A stretch of DNA of 64,000 bases from an uncultured Oscillibacter sp. (GCA_910585385.1 CAJUDV010000003.1:27798-91797); one strand, 5' to 3'; positions 1-8,578 are shown, counted from the first letter of the stretch. The notes: generated by a model from the letters alone, not told the origin. Translations and numbers: made by a program.

Positions 1-52
1 TGAAAAATTCCGTAGAAAATTTTTTACAAGATTGTAATCTTTGTTACTTTTG

Positions 53-298
53 TTACTGATTTAGGTACCTGCGCACCAAAACTTGCAACAATTCATCCCG
101 GTCGATCTTGCGGATCAGGGTCCGGGCGTTGTTGTGGTTGGTAATATAGGTGGGGTCTTCGGACAGGATGTATCCCACGATCTGATTGATGGGATTGTAT
201 CCCTTTTCCTCCAGAGCCCGATAAACTGTGGACAGAATCTGGTAGATCTCCTCGTCCTTGTCCATCGCGATGCTGAATTTCCGGGTATAGTCGTCCAT
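53..298 (-). CDS. ireB: IreB family regulatory phosphoprotein
   Basis: An 81-residue protein with the hallmark core GYNPINQIVGY followed by DPTYIT and a basic C-terminal helix (ARTLIRKIDRDELL), which identifies the IreB/YrzL (UPF0297) family at its normal length. In Enterococcus, IreB is a small cytoplasmic protein phosphorylated by the PASTA kinase IreK and limits cephalosporin resistance. A PASTA kinase and its PP2C phosphatase are encoded at 52.2-54.9 kb. The ATG follows an AAAGGTGG ribosome-binding site, and a consensus promoter lies just upstream. In many Firmicutes a ruvX-type gene follows, which would lie outside the window. Confidence 0.95.
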   Translation of the reverse strand: MDDYTRKFSIAMDKDEEIYQILSTVYRALEEKGYNPINQIVGYILSEDPTYITNHNNARTLIRKIDRDELLQVLVRRYLNQ

Positions 299-348
299 GC
301 AGACACCACCTTTCTTTCTCTTACAGGGGAATTTTCGCTATTAGAGCT

Positions 349-377
349 AGTATACACTTTTTTTGAAAAACTGTAAA
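349..377 (-). promoter_or_regulatory. Promoter of ireB
   Basis: On the minus strand a TTTACA -35 element (372-377) and a TATACT -10 element (349-354) are separated by exactly 17 bases, about 45 bases upstream of the ireB start. This fits a vegetative sigma-A promoter. Confidence 0.7.
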
Positions 378-410
378 GGGTTTCTGCCGGAAATTTAGAA
401 AAGATTTTTA

Positions 411-450
411 CTCTATCCCTGCCGGGACGGTATTTCCGACAGGGATAGAG
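411..450 (-). terminator. Putative terminator of the pheST operon
   Basis: CTCTATCCCTG and its complement CAGGGATAGAG form a long stem directly after the pheT stop codon. The T-tract on the minus strand is poor (TAAAAATCTT), so the hairpin is clear but its termination strength is uncertain. Confidence 0.5.
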
Positions 451-457
451 CCTTTGT

Positions 458-3151
458 TCAGCGCAGGACAGCGCCCAACTCGTCTCTCAGCAGCTCCAGG
501 ATACTCTTTACATCCTCGTCCGCCTCCTCGGCGGTGAGGCTGCGGTCGTCAGCCCGGAGTTCCAGATTGAAAGCTACGCTCTTTTTGCCGTCGGGGACGC
601 CGGGACCGGTATAAATGTCGAACAGGGATTCGTTTTTCAGCAGTCCCTTGGCGCCCCGGCGGATGCAGTCCTCCAGCGCGGCCACGGGAACGTCGCAGCC
701 GCACAGCAGGGAGATGTCCCGGGTGACGGCGGGGAACTTGGGCAGAGGACAGTACAGGGGCTTGCAGCCGGCACACTGGCACATGGCGTCCAGGTGGAGC
801 TCCGCGGTGTAGAGTTCGCAGTCCACACCGTAGTTGTCCGCCACACGGGGGTGAATTTGCCCCAGGACGCCTAAAATTGTGTCGCCGCGGCGGATTCTGG
901 CGCAGCGGCCGGGGTGGTAAGAGGGATTTTCCGCCTCGGCCTCGTAGTGTACGCCGGTGATCCGGAGACCCTCCAGGATGGACTCCACCGCGCCTTTCAG
1001 CGTGAAGAAGTCCATACCGCCGCCGTATGCGCCCAGGGAGAGGATCTTGGGTTCGTCGGCCATGCCGGAGCCGTCGTTTTTGGCAAAGTAGGTGCGGCCC
1101 AGTTCATAGAGCCGGACAGACTTATTGCGGTAGTTGTAGTTTCGTGCCAGAATCTCCAGCATAGAGGGCAGCGTGGTGGTGCGCATGATGGAGGTGTCCT
1201 CCCCCAGGGGGTTCAGGATCTTCATGGAGTTCCGGAGGGGAGAGTCCGCCGGCAGGCAGATTTTGTCGTAATAGGCGGGGCTGATGAAGGAGTAGGTGAT
1301 GATCTCACTGTACCCCGCCGCCCGGCACAGGGCGCCCATGGTATTCTCCGCCTGCTGGACGCGGTTCCAGCCCCGGCGTTCGCCCAGGCCGGAGGAGAGG
1401 GTGTCGGGGATCTTATTGTATCCGTAGAACCGGGCCGTCTCCTCGGCGATGTCGGACCAGTGCTCCACATCGGAGCGCCAGGAGGGCACGGTGACGACGT
1501 CTCCCTCCAGGCCGAAGCCCAGATCCAGCAGCGTCTGGCGCTGCTGCTCCTCTGGGATCTCCACGCCCAGGAAGCGGTTCATCTTGGCGGGCTCGAACTT
1601 CACCGTGACGGGCTGGGGGACGTAGTTCAAAATGTCAATGACGCCGTCCACCACCTCGCCGGCTCCCAGCAGCTCCACCAGCTCACAGGCCCGGTTTACG
1701 GCGGGAAGGGTGTTGAGGATGTCCAGGCCCTTCTCAAACTTGGCGGAGGCCTCGGTGCGCATTCCCAGAGCCAGGGCGGTCTTGCGGATGCAGCTCCCCT
1801 CGAAGTTGGCGGACTCGAAGACCACGTCCGCGGTGTCCCCCACAATCTCGCTGTTGAGGCCGCCCATGACGCCCGCCAGGCCCACGGCCCGGGTGTCGTC
1901 GGCGATGACCAGCATGTCGGAAGTCAGCTGGCGGACATTGTTGTCCAGGGTGGTGAGCTCCTCGCCGTCCCTGGCCCGGCGAACCACGATTTTGCCGCCC
2001 TTCACATAGCGGTAGTCAAAGGCGTGCATGGGCTGGCCGTACTCCAGCATGACGTAGTTGGTGATGTCCACGATGTTGTTGATGGGCCGGACGCCGCTGG
2101 AGCGTAGCCGCTCCCGCATCCACTTGGGAGAGGGGGCGATCTTCACGTTTCGCACCATCCGGGCGGTGTACCGGGGGCAGAGGTCCGGGTCTGGTGTCTC
2201 CACGTCCAGGAGCTCCGGCAGGGCGCCTTCCGCTCCGCCCTTTACCGCAGGCTCGTGGAGGGCCAGGGGTTTGCGGAAAGTGACGGCGGCCTCCCGGGCC
2301 AGACCCATGACACTGAGGCAGTCCGGCCGGTTGGGGGTGATCTCAAACTCCACCACGTGGTCGTCCGCGCCGATGACAGGACGGATGTCGTCTCCGGGCT
2401 TGCAGTCCTCGTGGAGGACGAAAATGCCGTCGGGGATGCAGTGGGGGAACTCCTTCTGCTCCGCGTGGAGGTCCGCCAGGGTGCAGATGGTATCGGTCTT
2501 TTCATTGTAGGCCACCATGTCGCCCACATGGATGTTTTGCAGGCGGGTGTCCAGGCAGGCGGTGGCGTCTTTCAGCATCAGGCAGGTGTGGAAGCTGCCG
2601 TCAGACTGGGGTGTGCACTCCAGCACCTGAGCGGCCAACACGGGGTCGTAGATTTTGTGTCCCGGATGAATATCCGCCGGGATGGAGGGCTTCTCCGGAT
2701 CAGTGGGCTTGTAGTCGTTCAGCAGGGCCGCGGCCTCAATGACGGCGTAGGGGAAGTCCCGCTCATCCAGGCCCAGTTCACTGAGGCCGCACATCATGCC
2801 GTCGGACAGCACGCCCCGCAGTTTGCCCCGGGTGATCTTCTTGCCGCCGGGGAGAGTGGAGTTGTGCTTGGCCACGGGTACCAGGTCGCCGGTGTGAACG
2901 TTCCACGCGCCGGTGACGATCTGCACGGGTTCGCCCTCCGCCACGTCCACCTGGCAGACCCACATGTGGTCGCTGTCGGGGTGGCGCTCCATAGAGAGAA
3001 TGCGGCCCACGACGATATTGGAGATCTCGGCTCCCAGATCCTCGGTGACCTCCACCTTGGAGCCGGAAAGGGTCATGGCCTCGGCAAAGTCCCGGTCGTT
3101 TACCGGGCCCACGTCTACGAATTCCTGTAACCATTTACGGGATAGTTTCAT
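458..3151 (-). CDS. pheT: Phenylalanine--tRNA ligase beta subunit, with a large insertion
   Basis: The beta subunit of the alpha2-beta2 enzyme that charges tRNA-Phe. The N-terminal tRNA-binding (EMAP-like) fold is visible around residues 40-130 (VVGRILSMERHPDSD), the start of B3/B4 at ITPNRPDCLS (271-280), B5 in the middle (VKFEPAKMNRFLG), the catalytic-like core, and a C-terminal FDX-ACB domain (PLPKFPAVTRDISL). At 897 residues it is about 100 longer than usual. The extra stretch is at residues ~133-238, between the tRNA-binding fold and B3/B4. It lies 257 bases after pheS and reads in the same direction, so the pair is probably cotranscribed from the T-box leader. Confidence 0.97.
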   Translation of the reverse strand: MKLSRKWLQEFVDVGPVNDRDFAEAMTLSGSKVEVTEDLGAEISNIVVGRILSMERHPDSDHMWVCQVDVAEGEPVQIVTGAWNVHTGDLVPVAKHNSTLPGGKKITRGKLRGVLSDGMMCGLSELGLDERDFPYAVIEAAALLNDYKPTDPEKPSIPADIHPGHKIYDPVLAAQVLECTPQSDGSFHTCLMLKDATACLDTRLQNIHVGDMVAYNEKTDTICTLADLHAEQKEFPHCIPDGIFVLHEDCKPGDDIRPVIGADDHVVEFEITPNRPDCLSVMGLAREAAVTFRKPLALHEPAVKGGAEGALPELLDVETPDPDLCPRYTARMVRNVKIAPSPKWMRERLRSSGVRPINNIVDITNYVMLEYGQPMHAFDYRYVKGGKIVVRRARDGEELTTLDNNVRQLTSDMLVIADDTRAVGLAGVMGGLNSEIVGDTADVVFESANFEGSCIRKTALALGMRTEASAKFEKGLDILNTLPAVNRACELVELLGAGEVVDGVIDILNYVPQPVTVKFEPAKMNRFLGVEIPEEQQRQTLLDLGFGLEGDVVTVPSWRSDVEHWSDIAEETARFYGYNKIPDTLSSGLGERRGWNRVQQAENTMGALCRAAGYSEIITYSFISPAYYDKICLPADSPLRNSMKILNPLGEDTSIMRTTTLPSMLEILARNYNYRNKSVRLYELGRTYFAKNDGSGMADEPKILSLGAYGGGMDFFTLKGAVESILEGLRITGVHYEAEAENPSYHPGRCARIRRGDTILGVLGQIHPRVADNYGVDCELYTAELHLDAMCQCAGCKPLYCPLPKFPAVTRDISLLCGCDVPVAALEDCIRRGAKGLLKNESLFDIYTGPGVPDGKKSVAFNLELRADDRSLTAEEADEDVKSILELLRDELGAVLR

Positions 3152-3186
3152 CTATATATTCCTCCTGATTCAATAGATAGAAGGGG

Positions 3187-3366
3187 GGCCAGGGGTGCGC
3201 CCCTGGTTTCTCCGCCTTAAGCGGAGAAATAAATTTAAATCATTTTCGCCGCGGCGCCCTCCAGAGGGGCCGCTCTTGCCCCTGCGGGCAGTTCACCTTC
3301 TGTACGTGGCGAAAGTGGCCTGTTTGCCCTTGGAGCAAACGCGCCAGTGACTAGCTCTCACTGGCG
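3187..3366. repeat. Cluster of perfect hairpins between pheS and pheT
   Basis: The 257-base gap between pheT and pheS holds four perfect inverted repeats: CCAGGGG/CCCCTGG (3189-3206), TTTCTCCGC/GCGGAGAAA (3207-3229), GTTTGC/GCAAAC (3322-3340) and CGCCAGTGA/TCACTGGCG (3342-3366). No open frame with a ribosome-binding site is visible. The arrangement resembles a dispersed intergenic palindromic repeat unit. A role as a processing or attenuation site inside the pheS-pheT transcript is also possible. Confidence 0.6.
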
Positions 3367-3408
3367 AAGGGGAACCTAATGGGGAGACCTGTCCCTCTTT
3401 TGCGGGAC

Positions 3409-4434
3409 CTAGAACTGCTCTAAAAACCGTATATCGTTCTCAAAGATCAGCCGCATATCGCTGATTTTGTACTGCCCCAGCGCCAGCCGCTCCAGGCCCA
3501 TGCCGAAGGCGAAGCCGGAGTACTCCTCAGGGTCAATGCCGCAGCCCCGCAGCACCTTGGGGTGGACCATGCCCGCGCCCAGGATTTCGATCCAGCCCTC
3601 GCCCTTGCAGGTGGGGCAGCCCTTGCCGCCGCACTTGTAGCACTGGATGTCCACCTCACAGCTGGGTTCGGTGAAGGGGAAGTGGTGGGGGCGGAAGCGG
3701 GTGACGGTCTCGGGTCCGTAGATCTCCCGGATGACGGCGTTCAGCGTGCCCTTCAGGTCCGCCATGGTGATGCCCTTGTCCACCACCAGGCCCTCGATCT
3801 GGTGGAACATGGGGGAGTGGGTGGCGTCCACCTCGTCCTTGCGGTACACCCGTCCGGCGGAGATCATGCGGATTGGCACGCCGTAGGTCTCCATGGCCCG
3901 GATCTGCATAGGGGAGGTCTGGGACCGCAGCAGGACGGAGGAGTCCTCCTTTAAATAAAAGGTATCGGTCCAGTCCCGGGAGGGGTGGTTCTCCGGGGCG
4001 TTGAGCTTGGTAAAGTTATAGTCCGCCTGTTCGATCTCCGGGCCGTCCATGATCTCAAAGCCCATATTCAGGAAGATCTCCTTCATCTCGTCCAGCACAG
4101 AGTACATGGGGTGCTTGTGGCCGACGGACTGCCGCTTGCCGGGAATGGTGACATCCAGGGCTTCCAGTTTCAGCCTGGTCTCCAGAGCCTTCTGGGAGAG
4201 GAGGCTGGACTGGGTTTCAATGGCCGCCTCCAGCCGGGTGCGGACCTCGTTTGCCATCTGGCCCATGGCGGGGCGCTCCTCAGCGGAGAGCCTGCCCATC
4301 TGTTTCAGGACGGCGGTGAGTTCGCCCTTTTTGCCCAGATACTTCACCCGGAGGGATTCCAGGTCAGCGATGGCCTGGGTCCCGGCGATGGCCTCCAGCG
4401 CGCCTGTGCGAATGGCTTCCAGTTGTGCTTTCAT
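3409..4434 (-). CDS. pheS: Phenylalanine--tRNA ligase alpha subunit
   Basis: A 341-residue class II aminoacyl-tRNA synthetase subunit of normal length. An N-terminal coiled-coil tRNA-binding arm is followed by the catalytic domain with class II motifs: motif 2 (AGRVYRKDEVDATHSPMFHQ) and motif 3 (GFAFGMGLERLAL), the latter containing the GxGxxR-type ATP site. A CYKCGGKGCPTCKGEGW segment forms a Cys4 cluster typical of Firmicutes PheS. It supplies the phenylalanine and ATP active site. It lies 46 bases downstream of the deacetylase gene with no separate promoter visible, so it is inferred to be expressed from the upstream T-box leader. Confidence 0.98.
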   Translation of the reverse strand: MKAQLEAIRTGALEAIAGTQAIADLESLRVKYLGKKGELTAVLKQMGRLSAEERPAMGQMANEVRTRLEAAIETQSSLLSQKALETRLKLEALDVTIPGKRQSVGHKHPMYSVLDEMKEIFLNMGFEIMDGPEIEQADYNFTKLNAPENHPSRDWTDTFYLKEDSSVLLRSQTSPMQIRAMETYGVPIRMISAGRVYRKDEVDATHSPMFHQIEGLVVDKGITMADLKGTLNAVIREIYGPETVTRFRPHHFPFTEPSCEVDIQCYKCGGKGCPTCKGEGWIEILGAGMVHPKVLRGCGIDPEEYSGFAFGMGLERLALGQYKISDMRLIFENDIRFLEQF

Positions 4435-4480
4435 ATGCGTTTAACTCCTTTACTTTGGATGCTTGGATTTCATAATGGGG

Positions 4481-5347
4481 TCACATCCCCAGAAATTCCT
4501 TGATTTTGGCCTTGACCACCGTTTTCAGCGGCGGGTTCAGGATGCTGTCCAGGCTCTTATTCATGGTGACGGTGTGCCGGGGCAGGTCCCACAGACCCTC
4601 GGAGAGGTCCGCCGTCTTTGGCAGCGTCACCGCCGTGACGGGAAACAGCTCCCGGATGAGTCCGTCGGCATCCGGCTCCGTCAAGCCGAAGGGATAGGCG
4701 AAAAAGGTGGGGGATACCTCCAGTTTCTCCGCGATCAGGTCGTAGCTCCGCTGGATGTCGTCCAGCACCCGGGCTTGAAAGTCCCCGTCGCTCTCCTCCG
4801 GCTTTCGCTGCACACCGTTGACGCCCTGCGGGTCAAAGCTGCCGCCCCGCTCGTCCAGGTTGTGGAGGAGGTAGGTGTGTGAGCCGATCTCAATGAGGCC
4901 GGAGTCCACCATCTCCTGGCACATGGCCCAGGTGATGAAGTCGCTGGCGGCGTTGTCCTGCATATAGACCATGACGGAAATCACCATCTTGGCCTCAAAC
5001 TCCTGAAAGATCGGGAAGGCTAAATTGTAGTTGCTGCGGTAGCCGTCGTCAAAGGTGATGAGGACGGGCTTTTCCGGCAGGGCCTCTCCCGCCGCCAGCT
5101 CCCGGGGGAGAACCGTGGTGTAGCCGTTGTCCTTGAGCCACTGGAGATCCTCCCGCAGCCGGCTGACCGTGACGGTCATGTCGTTGCACTCCTGGCCGTC
5201 CTCTACCACATGGTGGTACATCAAAACAGGCAGCTTTTCGCCGCTGTATGGATTCCCGGAACCGCCGCCGGCCTGGCAGGCGGCCAGGGAGAGCAGGAGT
5301 ATGAGCGCCAGAAGAGAGGCGAGCATTCGTTTCCATAGAGAGTGCAA
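4481..5347 (-). CDS. Polysaccharide deacetylase family lipoprotein
   Basis: A 288-residue protein starting with a lipoprotein signal (hydrophobic run, then LSLAAC, cysteine at ~24), so it is probably anchored on the outer membrane face. The NodB domain has MYHHVV, the metal and catalytic motif TFDDGY, and GSHTYLLHNL, which supplies the HxxxH-like metal ligands. The family removes N- or O-acetyl groups from cell-wall sugars or related glycans; the substrate here is unknown. It is the first gene after a T-box leader and sits 46 bases ahead of pheS, which is unexpected for a wall enzyme. The start is supported by the signal peptide. Confidence 0.9.
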   Translation of the reverse strand: MHSLWKRMLASLLALILLLSLAACQAGGGSGNPYSGEKLPVLMYHHVVEDGQECNDMTVTVSRLREDLQWLKDNGYTTVLPRELAAGEALPEKPVLITFDDGYRSNYNLAFPIFQEFEAKMVISVMVYMQDNAASDFITWAMCQEMVDSGLIEIGSHTYLLHNLDERGGSFDPQGVNGVQRKPEESDGDFQARVLDDIQRSYDLIAEKLEVSPTFFAYPFGLTEPDADGLIRELFPVTAVTLPKTADLSEGLWDLPRHTVTMNKSLDSILNPPLKTVVKAKIKEFLGM

Positions 5348-5400
5348 GGAGCGTTCCTTCTTTCCTGAAAAAACTGCGGGGCGGTTTTAAACAGGGAACA

Positions 5401-5640
5401 AAAAAGCCCTTCTGTCCCATTATCTGGGACGAAAGGCCAATTCCCTCCGCGGTACCACCCGGATTCGCGCCTGGCGGCGCGCGCTCTGACCCCTGTAACG
5501 GTGGGCCTCCGGCCGTGTCTCCACGGCGGCTCCTGGGCGAACCAAACGGCGCGGCACGGATTGGCTCTCAGCCGGCGGCCAATCCTCTCTGAGTGCTGCG
5601 GGACCCGTTATTTTCCCATTCATCGCTGATTTCAACTACC
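5401..5640 (-). promoter_or_regulatory. T-box riboswitch, probably tRNA-Phe responsive
   Basis: Read on the minus strand, this leader has the near-invariant T-box GGGTGGTACCGCGG (5447-5460), the antiterminator partner TTCGTCCC, and a strong terminator (CGTCCCA/TGGGAC then GGGCTTTTT, 5401-5436). Stem I features include the AGAGAGG bulge and the GGCTGAGAGCC apical loop. A TTC triplet at 5539-5541, in the context GGTTCGCCC, sits where the specifier codon is expected and reads phenylalanine. That fits the pheS and pheT genes downstream. Uncharged tRNA-Phe should favour readthrough into the deacetylase, pheS and pheT genes. Confidence 0.93.
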
Positions 5641-5641
5641 A

Positions 5642-5670
5642 CTTATACCATAGAAGCCGGAGAAATGCAA
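5642..5670 (-). promoter_or_regulatory. Promoter of the T-box / pheST transcript
   Basis: TTGCAT (5665-5670) and TATAAG (5642-5647) are separated by 17 bases on the minus strand, with an extended TGG before the -10. They sit directly before the T-box leader. Confidence 0.8.
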
Positions 5671-5804
5671 GAGGAAAAATCGGCAGGCATTACTGCGGGA
5701 AATACCAGTTTAAATTGGCGCGGGGAGAGAAAACGTTCAATGGGTGTGACTGCGGGGCGAAGAGAAGCGGCGCTCCATCTCTGCCCTTTTGTAAAATTGA
5801 AAAA

Positions 5805-5833
5805 CATGACCACCGGTACAGCCGGTGGTCATG
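5805..5833 (-). terminator. Terminator of the XRE-type regulator gene
   Basis: A perfect 12-base stem (CATGACCACCGG/CCGGTGGTCATG) with a 5-base loop follows the regulator stop codon on the minus strand and ends in TTTTT. It separates that gene from the pheST T-box promoter. Confidence 0.9.
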
Positions 5834-5836
5834 CTT

Positions 5837-6733
5837 TTACTCCTCTCCTTTGTACGGGTCCAGCACGATGGACACCACGCCGCAGAGGATACCGCCCACG
5901 GCGAAGATCCACCAGGTGGTGCGCCACAGGTCCAGAGACAGTCCCAGACCCACATAGACGGCCGTGACCACGGTCATCATGGCGGCCTGGATGGTGCCGA
6001 TGAGATTCAGCCGCCGTTTGGCCTCCGGCGTGGGATTATTGTCCCGGTTGTATTTCCAGATCTTGTACTTCTCGTCGTTGATCCCGGCGTAGACAAAGGA
6101 CGTCACCGCCCCGGCGATCATCAGAAGGAACAGGGATACGCCGTAGGACTCATAGGGCTCCTGTTCCGGGAAGACAGAGAAAAACAGCATCAGCAGTGTT
6201 ACGCCGAACAGAATGGTCCCTACGCCGCCGGTGATGTACCAGACGAACTTTTGGTGGAAGGCGTCCTTTTCCTCCTGGGGATAGAAGTCGGCAATGACGG
6301 GATAGCGCCTGCGGAAGTTCTCATACTGGATACAGGTGGCCACGATCACCACCACGCAGATTGTGATAATCAGCAGCACCGCGCTGCTGGTCAGCATCTC
6401 CGGTATGCGCCGGGCGTCCAACAGGCCGCACAGGCCCACGCCGGCGATGATGCCCCCGATGGCCAGGGCCATGCGCCTTGCGAAGCGGGTCATGAATTGG
6501 TCGTACCGGGCGGTGTCCTCCACCCGGCTCTCCTCCACGCTGCCCCGGAGCAAAGTGTCCAGATTTACGTCATACAGGTCGCAGATGCGCAGCAGGGTGT
6601 CCATCTCCGGAAAGCTCTGGCCGCCCTCCCACTTGCTGACAGACTGGCGGGAGACCTCCAACTGTTCCGCCAGCTGCTCCTGGGTGATGCCGGCCTGAGC
6701 GCGGATGAATTGTAAATTTTTTGGGAATGCCAT
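5837..6733 (-). CDS. XRE-family HTH regulator with C-terminal membrane domain
   Basis: A 298-residue protein. Residues ~1-62 form a Cro/C1-type helix-turn-helix (IRAQAGITQEQLAEQLEVSRQSVSKWEGG), and the rest holds about six membrane segments in three pairs (around residues 85-130, 165-215 and 250-290). Proteins of this design are membrane-tethered regulators of unknown signal. The start is the ATG at 6733, preceded by AAGGAGG; an upstream in-frame extension lacks a ribosome-binding site. A promoter at 6906-6934 gives a ~165-base leader. It is divergent from nnrDE. Confidence 0.88.
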   Translation of the reverse strand: MAFPKNLQFIRAQAGITQEQLAEQLEVSRQSVSKWEGGQSFPEMDTLLRICDLYDVNLDTLLRGSVEESRVEDTARYDQFMTRFARRMALAIGGIIAGVGLCGLLDARRIPEMLTSSAVLLIITICVVVIVATCIQYENFRRRYPVIADFYPQEEKDAFHQKFVWYITGGVGTILFGVTLLMLFFSVFPEQEPYESYGVSLFLLMIAGAVTSFVYAGINDEKYKIWKYNRDNNPTPEAKRRLNLIGTIQAAMMTVVTAVYVGLGLSLDLWRTTWWIFAVGGILCGVVSIVLDPYKGEE

Positions 6734-6905
6734 GGAAATTCCTCCTTGTGTTTGATGCTCCCAAGTGTACCGAAGCGGAGGCTGCAATGCCAGCGATTTC
6801 CTGTTGCGTTTGAGGAAAATCGTGTAAACTTTTGGTTGCGCCATTGAAAACAGGCGCTTTTTCGCCGCTGAGAACAGATTTGGCGGAGATGAAAATGCGG
6901 CTGTC

Positions 6906-6934
6906 ATTATACCATGCCCACAGGAATACCGCAA
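6906..6934 (-). promoter_or_regulatory. Promoter of the XRE-type regulator
   Basis: TTGCGG (6929-6934), a 17-base spacer and TATAAT (6906-6911) on the minus strand. It is back to back with the nnrDE promoter about 20 bases away, so one bound regulator could influence both. Confidence 0.65.
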
Positions 6935-6950
6935 GCGGGGAATGGGGGAC

Positions 6951-6979
6951 TTGCGCGAAGGGAGCGGAGACTTTATAAT
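6951..6979 (+). promoter_or_regulatory. Promoter of nnrDE
   Basis: TTGCGC (6951-6956), a 17-base spacer and a perfect TATAAT (6974-6979), 46 bases ahead of the nnrDE start. Confidence 0.7.
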
Positions 6980-7024
6980 ACTGGTAGAAATTGATAGACT
7001 CTATTTAAGACGGGGGTATGTACC

Positions 7025-8563
7025 ATGAAACTTGCCGCATCTTCCCAGATAAAGGAGCTGGACAGGCGGGCGATCCAGGAGCGGAGCATCCCCTCCATCG
7101 ACCTGATGGAGCGGGCGGCGGCAGCCGTGGCGGAGGCCGCGCTGGACCTGCTGCCCGTCCGGCCCAGAAGGGCGCGTGCCGCTGTGCTGTGCGGCGCGGG
7201 GAACAACGGCGGCGACGGCATTGCCGCCGCCCGGTTACTCTTTTTACAGGGGGTATGGGTGCGGGTGTTCCTGGTGGGCAGCTACGAGCGGCTGACGCCG
7301 GACGCTCTGGAGGAGACCCGCCGGCTCTCGGAGTGCGGCGTGGAGCTGGAGCCCTTTGAGCCCGGCTGTCAGGACCAGGCGGAGTGGATTGCCGCCAGTC
7401 ACGTGCTGGTGGACGCGCTCTTTGGCGTGGGGCTTTCTCGGGACATTGCTCCAGACTCCGCGGCGGCCGCCGCCGTCGGCCTGATGAACCGGAGTCAGGG
7501 CAGGGTGGTGGCCGTAGACGTCGCCTCCGGCGTTGAGGCGGACACGGGGAGAATCCTGGGCTGTGCCGTAAAGGCTGACAGGACAGTAACCTTTACACTC
7601 CCTAAAATTGGGCAATTTGTGGGAGATGGCGTTTTGTGTTCCGGACAGGTGGAGGTCCGGGACATCGGTATTCCGGCGGACCTGGTCTCTCAGACCGTTG
7701 GCAGGGTAACGACAGTGGAACGGGACTTTGCCCGCGCGGCGGTGCCGCTTCGGAAGCCCGACGGCCACAAGGGGGATTTTGGAAAACTTCTGATTGTGGG
7801 CGGGAGCATCGGGTACACCGGCGCGCCGTACCTCGCCGCCTCGGCAGCGGTTCGGTCCGGCTGCGGGCTGGTGTATCTGGGTGTTCCGGAGAGTATCTGG
7901 GAGGTCGAGGCGGCCCGGTGCGTCTCCGCCATGCCTTTCCCCCTGGCCAGCCGGTGGGGGGGAAGTCTCCGGGGGACAGCCCTTCCGGCCATTCTGGAAA
8001 AGCTGGAGGGCTGCGGCGTCCTGGCCATCGGCCCGGGCCTGGGGCGGAACGGGGACACGGCGAAACTGGTGCGGCAGGTCCTGGAGCGAACGGAAAAGGC
8101 GGTGGTGCTGGACGCCGATGGCATAAACGCTCTGGAGGGACATATAGATATTTTGGACGCCCGGCGGGACAGGGTCACCATTCTGACGCCTCATGACGGG
8201 GAGTTTGCCCGCGTTGGCGGGGATCTCTCGGCCGGCAGGGCGGAGGCGGCCCGGCGCTTTGCCCTCCGGCACGGATGCACCTTGGTTTTAAAAGGCCACC
8301 GGACGCTCACGGCCACAGAGGCGGGAACCGTGCTGGTGAACACCACCGGCAATTCCGGCCTTGCCAAGGGCGGCAGCGGCGATGTGCTGACGGGGATGAT
8401 CGCCTCTCTTCTGGCCCAGGGAGCCGCGCCGGTTCAGGCGGCGGCGGGAGGCGTGTGGCTTCACGGCCGTGCCGGCGACTTGGCGGCGGAACGCCTGACG
8501 GCCTACTGCATGACGCCGGAGGACGTAATCCGGGAACTGCCTGAGGTATTTCGGGAGCTGTAA
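7025..8563 (+). CDS. nnrDE: Bifunctional NAD(P)H-hydrate epimerase / ADP-dependent NAD(P)H-hydrate dehydratase
   Basis: A 512-residue fusion that repairs hydrated NADH and NADPH. Residues ~1-210 are the YjeF_N epimerase domain (LMERAAAAVAEA, CGAGNNGGDGIAAARLL), and residues ~225-510 are the ribokinase-like dehydratase (GKLLIVGGSIGYTGAPYLA, IGPGLG, TPHDGEFARV, and the nucleotide site GGSGDVLTGMIASLL). The length matches the usual fusion. It heads an operon with the lipoprotein and alr genes, an order resembling nnrD-gerS-alr2 of Clostridioides difficile. An acpS gene, often adjacent in other species, is absent here. Confidence 0.96.
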   Translation: MKLAASSQIKELDRRAIQERSIPSIDLMERAAAAVAEAALDLLPVRPRRARAAVLCGAGNNGGDGIAAARLLFLQGVWVRVFLVGSYERLTPDALEETRRLSECGVELEPFEPGCQDQAEWIAASHVLVDALFGVGLSRDIAPDSAAAAAVGLMNRSQGRVVAVDVASGVEADTGRILGCAVKADRTVTFTLPKIGQFVGDGVLCSGQVEVRDIGIPADLVSQTVGRVTTVERDFARAAVPLRKPDGHKGDFGKLLIVGGSIGYTGAPYLAASAAVRSGCGLVYLGVPESIWEVEAARCVSAMPFPLASRWGGSLRGTALPAILEKLEGCGVLAIGPGLGRNGDTAKLVRQVLERTEKAVVLDADGINALEGHIDILDARRDRVTILTPHDGEFARVGGDLSAGRAEAARRFALRHGCTLVLKGHRTLTATEAGTVLVNTTGNSGLAKGGSGDVLTGMIASLLAQGAAPVQAAAGGVWLHGRAGDLAAERLTAYCMTPEDVIRELPEVFREL

Positions 8564-8578
8564 AAAGGGGGAATTTCG

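Noticed and set aside
914..3130. Long open frames on the plus strand opposite pheT (~914-2107 and ~2255-3130)
   Set aside because: They mirror the high-GC codon pattern of pheT, have no ribosome-binding site, and give Gly/His/Ala-rich sequence without a recognisable domain.
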